Below, one piece after another: positions 56,718 to 64,000 of a stretch of DNA of 64,000 nt. Under the pieces are notes generated by a model. It did no database searches, had not been told where the DNA came from, and was given only the letters and a program-made list of their open reading frames with translations. The position numbers and the translations under genes were made by a program. How positions within the stretch are numbered: position 1 is the first letter of the stretch; each line of letters starts with the position of its first letter. The stretch spans positions 1 to 64,000 of the forward strand of contig NZ_JAHLMF010000008.1 of NCBI RefSeq assembly GCF_018919385.1, given 5' to 3'. The stretch is from Geomonas diazotrophica (lineage in GTDB: Bacteria > Desulfobacterota > Desulfuromonadia > Geobacterales > Geobacteraceae).

Positions 56718-57974
56718 TTATCCCCTCCGTCTCTCCTTCATGAAGAAAGAAAGTAACAGCCCTGTGCCGAGGAAACAGATGGCAACGGCAAAGCTGTAGA
56801 AGGAGGCAAGCCCGGGGTGCCCGGGAAAGTGGTCTTTCATCGTCGCAACGATCTGCGGCCCGGCAATCCCGGCAGCCGACCAGGCGGTGAGGATGGCACC
56901 GTAGACCGCCGGCATGAGCCGCGCTCCGAACATGTCGAGGACGAACGAAGGCATCGTCCCGAATCCGCCCCCGTAGCAGAGAAGGATGTAGCAGACGAGA
57001 GTCGCGAAGAGCCATGGGTGCGAGGTCTGCATCAAAAGGGCGAACGCCGCGATCTGCGAAACGAGGATCAGCCTGAATGTCCGAAGCCGCCCCAGGCGGT
57101 CTGAAAAGGCTCCCCATAAAAAGCGCCCGACGCCGTTGAATACCGAACTTGCAGCGATCAGGGTCCCGCCGTAGCCGGCAAGAGCTTCCATTCCGAGTGC
57201 AGGATCGCGCTTTGCGCAGACATCCTGGAACAATGGTGACTGGAACCCGATGAGGGCGATCCCGGCGGTAATATTGCAGAAGAAAATCAGCCACATCAAG
57301 ACGAACGGTCTGGAGAAGATGCAAATTCCGGCAGTCACCGTGTCACTATCCGAGACGGTACCGGCTGTATCGTTAGCCAGTGACGATGCGGTAGGATTAC
57401 GAATGAAGGCGGCGGAAGCGAGCGAAAGCGCAAGAAAAAGCACACCCATTACCGTGAAGGCAAGGACCATGTCCCCACCGACAGTGCGCAGCAGGGACGG
57501 AGCGATCACCTTCGACATGAGAAGCGCACCGAAGCCGAACCCCATTACGACCGTCCCGGTGGCCAGCCCCCTCCGGTCGGGAAACCAGCGGGCGACGGTG
57601 GCGACGGGGGTCACGTAGCCAAGCCCCAGCCCGATGCCGCCGATCACGCCGTACCCGAGGTAAAGGAGCGGCAGCGAGTGCATCCGTAAAGCAAGTGCAG
57701 CAAGGAGGTATCCGGCACCAAACAGGACCGCCCCAGCAAGGGCAAGTGGACGCGGTCCGCTTTTGGGGAGGATGAGACCGCCGGCGGCGGCAGAGAGGCC
57801 TAGAAAGCAGATGGCAAGGCTGAAGGTCCAGACGACTTGGCTGTTGGACCAGCCATAGGTTTCGCACAGCGGTTTCTGAAAGAAGCTCCACGCATACACA
57901 GTTCCCAGGTTCAGCATGAGAAGCGTGCAGGCTGCGGCGATGACTACTCGACGAGTTCTGTTTTCAGATGGCAA
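56718..57974 (-). CDS. MFS transporter of the oxalate/formate antiporter (OFA) type
   Basis: 418 residues, twelve TM spans. TTG at 57974 is preceded by AGGAG. NLGTVYAWSFFQKPL and GLGYVTPVATVARWFPDRRGLATG are characteristic of OFA carriers of organic anions. The substrate is not determined. Confidence 0.85.
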   Translation of the reverse strand: MPSENRTRRVVIAAACTLLMLNLGTVYAWSFFQKPLCETYGWSNSQVVWTFSLAICFLGLSAAAGGLILPKSGPRPLALAGAVLFGAGYLLAALALRMHSLPLLYLGYGVIGGIGLGLGYVTPVATVARWFPDRRGLATGTVVMGFGFGALLMSKVIAPSLLRTVGGDMVLAFTVMGVLFLALSLASAAFIRNPTASSLANDTAGTVSDSDTVTAGICIFSRPFVLMWLIFFCNITAGIALIGFQSPLFQDVCAKRDPALGMEALAGYGGTLIAASSVFNGVGRFLWGAFSDRLGRLRTFRLILVSQIAAFALLMQTSHPWLFATLVCYILLCYGGGFGTMPSFVLDMFGARLMPAVYGAILTAWSAAGIAGPQIVATMKDHFPGHPGLASFYSFAVAICFLGTGLLLSFFMKERRRG

Positions 57975-58163
57975 TGTGGCTCCTGCAAGTATCGGACAAG
58001 CTTTTGGGCACTTCAGGTTAAGTCGAGGCTAAGCAGATTAACACGCTCGGTTGACAACTACAACTACCTCTATTTTCAGCTCCTCGATGAATAACAGTCG
58101 GTGCAGGAGTCAGTTGCCCGCGCTGGGCACGTTTCTCAATTTCTCCCCCGATTATTGCAGGTA

Positions 58164-58886
58164 TCAGTCAGCTTTTGGCTGGCGAAAGGATACCATGATG
58201 CCCCAGATGATGGCTGCTGCCATGACGACACCACCGGTGACAAAGAAAAAGCTGCCGATGGAATGATCCCAGGTAAGCAGCCCAAGCTTCCCCAGCATCA
58301 CCTCCCAGTCGTGGTAATCTTCCACCTCACTCCCCGTGACACCCCCCAGGAGCGGCAGTTGGCCGGCCCGTGCGTCATCCGCGTAGGGAGCCACATCCGC
58401 CATGCTCTCTCCCAACCACCAGATGCCGACCGCAGCAGCGTAGCGGTCCCCGCGCATGTAGAAGGAGATTGCCACAACAGCCGGAACCAGAAGCTGCATG
58501 ATCGTCCCCCCGGCGACCTGAAGGAAGCGACCAAAAGGTGAAAAGAGGACGTGCCCTGCCTCGTGGAAGGGAAGATTGACGAGGTGCAGGAACGTTTCGC
58601 CCACGTAATTAGAGGCGACAGGATGGGTCAGGATGCAAAAGCTGTAGAACGCAAGGAGGGCGAGCAATGCACATCGGCCGGCAACAACGCCCGTTGCAGC
58701 GGGCTTGGCAGCAACATCCGCAGCCAACGACAAGTCAAATTCCTGCTTCGCAGGCGTTTGATCCGGGTGCTGCCGTACCTTAGCGAAAATGACACCACAC
58801 CTGGGGCAGGTGTCACAATTTGGCTGGCGCGGCGCCGAACACTTAGGGCAAACCGCGAAGGCTGTGCTTGCCTCAGGTGAAGTCAT
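58164..58886 (-). CDS. Membrane protein with zinc ribbon and HEAGH motif
   Basis: 240 residues: N-terminal zinc ribbon (CPKCSAP ... CPRCGVIFAKV), then four or five TM spans and FHEAGHVLFSPF, a HExxH metal-site like that of M50 membrane metalloproteases. A second motif for M50 (DG) is not clear, so activity is uncertain. Length and topology match small M50-like membrane proteins. Confidence 0.6.
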   Translation of the reverse strand: MTSPEASTAFAVCPKCSAPRQPNCDTCPRCGVIFAKVRQHPDQTPAKQEFDLSLAADVAAKPAATGVVAGRCALLALLAFYSFCILTHPVASNYVGETFLHLVNLPFHEAGHVLFSPFGRFLQVAGGTIMQLLVPAVVAISFYMRGDRYAAAVGIWWLGESMADVAPYADDARAGQLPLLGGVTGSEVEDYHDWEVMLGKLGLLTWDHSIGSFFFVTGGVVMAAAIIWGIMVSFRQPKAD

Positions 58887-58954
58887 GGTTCAAGGCTTCC
58901 ATAAAAAAGATGACGCCTATAATAATCGTCGCTGCACTCATCATTTTCTATTCT

Positions 58955-59872
58955 CTATTTCGACCAGAACTTCACGCTGGTATCTTTAACGTGACGCTTA
59001 TCTGCCTCCTCAGCAGTTAGCTCCTTGATGTTCAGATTATCATTGATGCACTCAATCCGGTAATCTTTACCATCTTTGGTCAAGCCCTTTCCTACCTCCC
59101 ACACCACTTTGCTTTTCCCGATTCCAGAGTCGAACTGTTTCTGGAAACTCTGGACTATCGGCGCGTTCGGTCCCCACTTGTTATTTTCTTTCATCCATAT
59201 AATCGCCTTGGAGCAAGCGGTCTCGCTCTTCGGCCCGGCTTCGCTCGATGTAGTGAGATTGGGGGCATTAGGCGGGTCAGCTGCGGAAACTCGCAACGTG
59301 TCATCCGGCTTCAATGAAACAAACCCAACATCTCTAAGCCGGTTTAATATCCTGTCTAGGAATACGTCCGCCGTCTTGTCATTAATCAGCGCGTAGGATG
59401 ATTCGCTATAGGTAATCGAGCCGCGCCAGACGATCTTTTCCTGAAATTGGTCATAGATATGGGCCGCCATATCAATATTGGTGTTGCCATCTTGTTTTCT
59501 GATGCTGGCGTTACTGGGGGTTATGGTGAGGAGGTAGGGGAACTCTTTCAATTGCATGGGGGGCAGGGTCGCCGGTTCGCCTGACGACTCGTCTACATTG
59601 AGATAGGCTTTGGCTTTTATACCGTTTTGCGCGAATACCTCGGGGATTCGTTTATGGACAACCGCATATACCTTTTTCATGGTGTTGTTTACAGTGTTGA
59701 TGTAGGCCTGATCACTCTTTTCCCTTGCCTTGAAGGTTTTATTGTCAAGGACCACGACTATTTCATGAATCGGTCCGGCAATATTGGCAGTCTTGTGACC
59801 AATTACTCTCGTGTTTGAGCAACCAGACAAAAAAATGCAAATGCAAATCAGTAAAATACAAATTTTAGCCAC
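58955..59872 (-). CDS. Lipoprotein, unknown function
   Basis: 305 residues, lipobox FLSGC with Cys18 (MAKICILLICICIFLSGC is the signal). A DUF-like N-terminal domain with VVLDNKTFKAREKSDQAY and MAAHIYDQFQEKIVWRGSI, then a Ser/Ala/Pro linker and a C-terminal domain (VVWEVGKGLTKDGKDY). No recognised family. AT-richer than neighbours. It ends 69 bases beyond the start of the zinc-ribbon protein gene. Confidence 0.55.
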   Translation of the reverse strand: MAKICILLICICIFLSGCSNTRVIGHKTANIAGPIHEIVVVLDNKTFKAREKSDQAYINTVNNTMKKVYAVVHKRIPEVFAQNGIKAKAYLNVDESSGEPATLPPMQLKEFPYLLTITPSNASIRKQDGNTNIDMAAHIYDQFQEKIVWRGSITYSESSYALINDKTADVFLDRILNRLRDVGFVSLKPDDTLRVSAADPPNAPNLTTSSEAGPKSETACSKAIIWMKENNKWGPNAPIVQSFQKQFDSGIGKSKVVWEVGKGLTKDGKDYRIECINDNLNIKELTAEEADKRHVKDTSVKFWSK

Positions 59873-60277
59873 GCTATCACCTCTTTTTCGTTTTTCACTT
59901 TGCTTTAGTTTTATTTCGTCAAATAGGGCTGAGGCTGACTACCGACCAACGGCGCAGTTCATAGTTTAAGGGACGCAGTTGACCTGTTAACTATTTCTGC
60001 GGCACTTTCCGCTCTCAGCCAACTAATCAACTACCGCCCCCTGGTTCCGCTGTTCAGTTCCAGCTCGGAAGCCCGGTAACTATGCCCAGTGCAACGACAC
60101 TTTTCAACTGATAGTAGCTGCGGAACAAGATTGGGCCGTAGGCCGCAGATTAACATGCAGGTTAATATGGATCAATTATATTTCTTGTACTGTAGCAAAT
60201 CTGTAGTCTCACTATGAGCCGGTTATACGCATGGTCCTGTGTTCGAAGTGAAAGCACCTGCTGACGTCAGAAAAAAT
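59873..60277. other. Non-coding stretch between lipoprotein gene and tRNA-Leu
   Basis: About 400 AT-rich bases with no gene of more than 60 codons, no tRNA and no repeat that I can recognise. Confidence 0.5.
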
Positions 60278-60310
60278 AAAAGGCTTAGCCCGTGAGAGCT
60301 AAGCCTTTTT
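60278..60310. terminator. Terminator after tRNA-Leu
   Basis: AAAAGGCTTAGC (60278-60289) pairs with GCTAAGCCTTTTT (60298-60310). Oriented for the minus-strand tRNA and usable in both directions. Confidence 0.8.
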
Positions 60311-60319
60311 ATTTTTATA

Positions 60320-60406
60320 TGGTGCCGGAGGTCGGGGTCGAACCGACACGGGGTCACCCCCGCTGGATTTTGAGTCCAGTGCGTCTACCAATTTCACCAC
60401 TCCGGC
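60320..60406 (-). tRNA. tRNA-Leu (anticodon CAA)
   Basis: 87 nt including encoded CCA. Acceptor GCCGGAG with CTCCGGC, long variable arm as in class II tRNAs, anticodon stem CTGGA/TCCAG around loop CTCAAAA (CAA), T arm with GGTTCGACC. Confidence 0.95.
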
Positions 60407-60451
60407 GTCTTCTGCAGCGCTTTTTAATAGTAGCGCCTCAAAGAGACACAT

Positions 60452-60480
60452 CTTATACCAACAAAACGTGCGCCGGTCAA
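60452..60480 (-). promoter_or_regulatory. Promoter of tRNA-Leu
   Basis: Minus-strand TTGACC (60475-60480), 17-base spacer, TATAAG (60452-60457), about 45 bases before the tRNA. Confidence 0.6.
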
Positions 60481-60509
60481 GTAACTTTGCCTAACATGTC
60501 GCATTCTTG

Positions 60510-63401
60510 TCAGACGGTGCGCTCCGCCAGCTTCGCCTGATACAGCTCGGCATCTTCGGCCGACAGAGGCTTGCTGAACAGATACCCCTGGATGATGTCG
60601 CAACCATGCCGCACCAGGAACTCGAGCTGCGCCTCGGTCTCCACCCCTTCCGCCACCACCTTCTTGCCCAGGGTGTGCGCCATGGCGATGGTAGCCGAGG
60701 CGATGGCGGCATCGTCCGGATCGACCTCGATATCCTTCACAAAGGAGCGGTCGATCTTCAGCTTGTCCACCGGGAAGAGCTTGAGATAGCTAAGAGAAGA
60801 ATAGCCGGTCCCGAAATCGTCGATGGCGAGCCCGATCCCCATCGCCTTCAGGGCGCCCAGGATCCTGACGCTCTCGACGGGACGCTCCATGGTCATGCTT
60901 TCGGTCACCTCCAGCTCGATCATCCCGGGGTCAGCGCCACAGTTCTTCATGATCTCCGAGAGCATCTCCGGAAGATCTGGCTGCCGCAACTGCCGGGCTG
61001 ACAGGTTGACCGCGATCTTCACGGGCGGAAGCCCTGCCTCACGCCACCGCACGGCCTGCTGGCAGGCCTTCTCGAAGACATGCCGCCCTATCTCCAGAAT
61101 CAGTCCTGTCTCCTCCGCAACCGGGATGAACCGGTCCGGGAAGACCAGGCCGTCATCCGGGTTCTGCCAGCGCACCAGGGCCTCGAGCCCGACCAACCTG
61201 CCGCTGGCCGGTTCCACCTGGGGCTGGTAATGGAGCACGAACTGGTCGTTGGCGACCGCGCTGCGCAGGCTGTTCTCGATGGCGAGCCGTTGCCGCGCGG
61301 CGGTGTGCATCTCGCTGGTAAACATCTGGTAGGTGTTTCGCCCGGCGGCCTTGGCGTGGTACATCGCCGCGTCCGCGTTCTTGAAGAGTTCCGCTACCGT
61401 CATCCCGTCGCTTGGAAAGACGCTGATGCCGATACTCGGGCTCGTATAGACCGTGTTGTTGTCCAGGAAGTACGGCGCGGCCACCGTTTTCAGGATCTTC
61501 TCGGCCAGATGCGCCGGCTCGACCTGCGACCGTATCCTTGGTTGCACCACCACGAACTCGTCGCCACCAAACCGCGCCACGACGTCCTCCGCCCGCAGCG
61601 AGCCCTTCAGCCGGGACGCCACCTCCATCAGCAACAGGTCGCCGACGTGATGTCCCAACGTGTCGTTGATCATCTTGAAGCGGTCAAGGTCCACGAAGAG
61701 GACGGCAAGCATGTGCTCTCCCCGTTTGGCCTGCTCGAGGGCCTGGGTCAACCGCTCGACCAGCGTGTGCCGGTTGGGAAGCGAGGTGAGCGTGTCGGTG
61801 TGGGCCAACTGCTCAATCCGCTTCTCAGCCTCTTTACGAAGCGTGATATCGGAGAAGGTCGCGAAGTAGTTAGTGATGGTGTTGTCTGGATCGCGAATGG
61901 CAGTGATGGTGAGCCATTTGGGATAGAGGGTACCGTCCTTGCGCTTGTCCCAGATCTCCCCCTGCCAGTAGTTGGTCTCAAGGATGGAACGCCACATGTT
62001 CTCGTAAAACTTCTTGTCCTCGATACCGGACTTAAGGACCCTGGGGTTCTTGCCGAGTGCCTCCTCGTGCGAATACCCGGTAAATTGGGTAAAAGCCTTG
62101 TTGGTCTCGATTATCCTGTTTTCACTGTCGGTTATGACGATCGCCTCGCCGCTTTCGTTGAAGATCTTGGCCAGCAGCTTGATCCTCTTCTGCGTCTTCA
62201 TCTGCTCGGTAGTGTCCCTGATGCACTCGATGGCGCCGATGACCTCCCCTTTCGAGTTGCGCAGCAAGGATGCGGATGAGGTAAGGTGTGCCGGGGCTGC
62301 GCCGAGGCGCGGGGCGTAGCACTCGCCCTGCACGATGTCGCCGTTGCGAACGAAACCTTCGTAGCGCCCCTCGCTATCGACGGCGGGGTTCAAGGCGAGG
62401 TCGATCAAGAGAGGACGCCGGTGACCATAGAACGGGATGGCATATTCCAAGCCGCCCCGGCCGATCATCGACTCGGGCGCCACCCCGGTGAGCCTGGTGA
62501 GCTCGCGGTTCCACCCCACCACCCGGCCGGAGTTGTCGATGATGAGCGTGGCATCGGGCAGGAACTCGATGATGGTCAAAAGGTACTGCTTGGAGTCCTG
62601 GAGTTCGAGGTTTTTCTCCTTCAACTGGGCCTCTTGATGAGAACGCTCCACCTCGACGATCATGGTACGTCGTGTGATGAAACCGATCGAGACGAGTCCC
62701 AAAAGCCAGATCGCACCGTGACTGGCCGCAACTCCACGGGCCTGCTTCCCGGCAGCGGCGTAAAACGGCGCAAGCGGTATCGAAACGTCGGTCCCCCCCC
62801 GCAGCTCCCCAACCTTGATTCCGGTCCAGGCATGGCACTTGATACATGACTGCTCCATGATCATGGGCTGCATCATGCGCAGGTGGGGCTTACCGTCGAT
62901 GAGCGTCGCGGTGTAATAAGTCTCGCGGGTCCCCTCCACGATGAACAGGGCGGTCCGCTCCCACTCGTCCGGCGCATCCACCGGGTTGATGTACAGCCTG
63001 GAGGTGATCCTTGTATTTATACCGTAGAACTGGGGGGCTTCCCGGGTGATTTCGTTCATGATCATGGCCGGGTTTTTCAGCGTAAGCTGCACGCCCCCGG
63101 TGGTTTCCAGGTCCCGATCGGGTACGTGATTCAAAAAAGGGCTGGGCGAAACCAGCGGCCCTTGCTCCATATAGATACCGCCGCGTTTGGAGGCCCATTT
63201 TCTGAAGGCGAGATCCTTGGCAAGCGCTATCTCGGCCTGCGTCCTGGCAAGTTCAAACGCCTGCTGGTAGGCGACGCGGACGTTCCACCACACGGCCAGT
63301 GAAAGGAGCAGGGTCCAGACCAGTACGGTGATTACAGATCTAGTGAGGATTGTTTTGACGGATCCGGTGTGCGGGAAGGAATTTTGGTGGTCGGATATCA
63401 C
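60510..63401 (-). CDS. Heme-binding sensor GGDEF-EAL protein (Tll0287-like/PAS)
   Basis: 963 residues: TM about 23-43; periplasmic domain with Tll0287-type heme site SCIKCH (Cys186, Cys189, His190); TM about 225-245; two PAS domains; GGDEF (ARFGGDEFVVVQ) with VDLDRFKMIND; EAL (GLEALVRWQNPDDGL) with intact DDFGTGYSSL and KIDRSFVKD. Both active-site motifs are complete, so it may make and break c-di-GMP. The heme could sense redox state or gas, or act in electron flow. Single-gene unit, next to tRNA-Leu. Confidence 0.9.
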   Translation of the reverse strand: MISDHQNSFPHTGSVKTILTRSVITVLVWTLLLSLAVWWNVRVAYQQAFELARTQAEIALAKDLAFRKWASKRGGIYMEQGPLVSPSPFLNHVPDRDLETTGGVQLTLKNPAMIMNEITREAPQFYGINTRITSRLYINPVDAPDEWERTALFIVEGTRETYYTATLIDGKPHLRMMQPMIMEQSCIKCHAWTGIKVGELRGGTDVSIPLAPFYAAAGKQARGVAASHGAIWLLGLVSIGFITRRTMIVEVERSHQEAQLKEKNLELQDSKQYLLTIIEFLPDATLIIDNSGRVVGWNRELTRLTGVAPESMIGRGGLEYAIPFYGHRRPLLIDLALNPAVDSEGRYEGFVRNGDIVQGECYAPRLGAAPAHLTSSASLLRNSKGEVIGAIECIRDTTEQMKTQKRIKLLAKIFNESGEAIVITDSENRIIETNKAFTQFTGYSHEEALGKNPRVLKSGIEDKKFYENMWRSILETNYWQGEIWDKRKDGTLYPKWLTITAIRDPDNTITNYFATFSDITLRKEAEKRIEQLAHTDTLTSLPNRHTLVERLTQALEQAKRGEHMLAVLFVDLDRFKMINDTLGHHVGDLLLMEVASRLKGSLRAEDVVARFGGDEFVVVQPRIRSQVEPAHLAEKILKTVAAPYFLDNNTVYTSPSIGISVFPSDGMTVAELFKNADAAMYHAKAAGRNTYQMFTSEMHTAARQRLAIENSLRSAVANDQFVLHYQPQVEPASGRLVGLEALVRWQNPDDGLVFPDRFIPVAEETGLILEIGRHVFEKACQQAVRWREAGLPPVKIAVNLSARQLRQPDLPEMLSEIMKNCGADPGMIELEVTESMTMERPVESVRILGALKAMGIGLAIDDFGTGYSSLSYLKLFPVDKLKIDRSFVKDIEVDPDDAAIASATIAMAHTLGKKVVAEGVETEAQLEFLVRHGCDIIQGYLFSKPLSAEDAELYQAKLAERTV

Positions 63402-63740
63402 CTCAGCGACTCTCCCGGGTGTTCAGAGTGCTCGGCGGATGTTCAATGCGACAACGATCCCATGGACGGTCGATGGACAGCACAGGGGGCACTGACCAGC
63501 GGTTTGGCTGCGGTTGTCTATGACATATCGGGTCAGAGACATTACGACTGTATAGGAGGAAACGAAATACCTACTTCGCTACGCCTAGGGTGAAAGATAT
63601 CGCAGACACCGCAGCCAAGTCATCATTAAAAGCACGCCGCCTTGGCGAAACCGGAACAGGAGTGATCGGTTGTGCAGTGCCAAGTGCGTAAAGCCGCATC
63701 CAGTGCGGCTGTGCGGGAATAACTTTTTTACATCCCGGCA
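63402..63740. other. Non-coding stretch before tRNA-Ala
   Basis: Contains a hairpin AGCCGCA (63692-63698) with TGCGGCT (63704-63710), otherwise no gene or riboswitch that I can recognise. Confidence 0.4.
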
Positions 63741-63751
63741 AGAATTATTTA

Positions 63752-63780
63752 TTGACAGTCAAAGCACCGTTTGCTATAAA
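63752..63780 (+). promoter_or_regulatory. Promoter of tRNA-Ala
   Basis: TTGACA (63752-63757), 17-base spacer, TATAAA (63775-63780), 15 bases before the tRNA. Near-consensus sigma-70. Confidence 0.8.
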
Positions 63781-63795
63781 CATGACTCCTTAGAT

Positions 63796-63871
<76 letters not shown>

Positions 63872-63880
63872 TCAATTACA

Positions 63881-63909
63881 AAAGGACCTGGGAGTTTCCT
63901 AGGTCCTTT
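63881..63909 (+). terminator. Terminator of tRNA-Ala
   Basis: AAAGGACCT (63881-63889) pairs with AGGTCCTTT (63901-63909), then a T run. A second hairpin (AAAGCAC with GTGCTTT, 63924-63951) follows. Confidence 0.85.
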
Positions 63910-64000
63910 TTTTGTTTCCAAGTAAAGCACTCGACTCCGGCCGGGTGCTTTTCTGTTTCAGGACTACCTTCCGACGGTCCCGCTGTTATCTGCCGACCCG

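Noticed and set aside
63369-63593. 74-codon plus-strand ORF before tRNA-Ala
   Set aside because: No ribosome site, overlaps the start of the GGDEF-EAL gene on the other strand, and the sequence resembles no protein.

Overview
The window looks like a Geobacteraceae chromosome (Geobacter/Geomonas/Citrifermentans type). This is inferred from the high-GC coding style, multiple metal-efflux modules, a c-type cytochrome, an indolepyruvate:ferredoxin oxidoreductase/phenylacetate-CoA ligase cluster, rubredoxin, and the palindromic repeats typical of these genomes. No species can be assigned from sequence reading alone.

Layout. (1) 1-5404: an AT-richer filamentous-phage (inovirus) prophage with a truncated Rep, ssDNA-binding protein, tiny membrane/coat proteins, major coat protein, a central terminator, pIII-like adsorption protein, pVI-like protein, Zot assembly ATPase, and a divergent XRE repressor. 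Its rep gene is cut by the right end of an IS21-family element. (2) 5535-8657: a PhnD-like binding protein followed by a hybrid histidine kinase. (3) 8716-27385: a long minus-strand copper/heavy-metal region. Read from the right it holds csoR, copA, a small metal-binding membrane protein, a five-copy tandem repeat, a FtsX/MacB-type permease and its ATPase, CusC/B/A-like tripartite efflux, a His/Met-rich periplasmic protein, a GerMN lipoprotein, a sensor kinase with an NtrC-type sigma-54 activator, and a set of Met/Gly-rich envelope proteins. (4) 27730-34560: aconitase, a CoA-disulfide-reductase-like flavoenzyme, rubredoxin, an MFS protein, a flavin-binding protein and a monoheme cytochrome. 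(5) 34666-46380: one long minus-strand cluster running from a clear sigma-70 promoter through iorA, iorB, paaK, an ACT protein, two livK, livH, livM, livG, livF and a second paaK. It is a coherent aromatic/branched-chain amino-acid or aryl-acid uptake and oxidation system. (6) 46720-55658: housekeeping and stress genes, namely a holin-4-like membrane protein, a methyltransferase, a DUF72 protein, TcdA, a MacAB-TolC type exporter and Fe/Mn superoxide dismutase. (7) 55780-56450: an array of 43-bp tandem repeats, each carrying an 8-bp inverted repeat. (8) 56464-63871: a tiny zinc-ribbon protein, an OFA-type MFS carrier, a zinc-ribbon/HEAGH membrane protein, a lipoprotein, tRNA-Leu(CAA), a heme-binding GGDEF-EAL protein and tRNA-Ala(GGC).

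How the parts work together. The metal region covers sensing (CsoR, whose two operators sit in and just below its promoter; a two-component sigma-54 system), cytoplasmic export (CopA), periplasmic export (Cus-like RND plus an ABC-type permease) and possible envelope metal binding (His/Met-rich proteins). The ior-paa-liv cluster couples uptake to conversion of aryl pyruvates/acids into CoA thioesters. The least explained elements are the 43-bp hairpin array, the Met-rich envelope operon beside the sigma-54 system, and the repeat-derived mobile palindromes scattered between genes.
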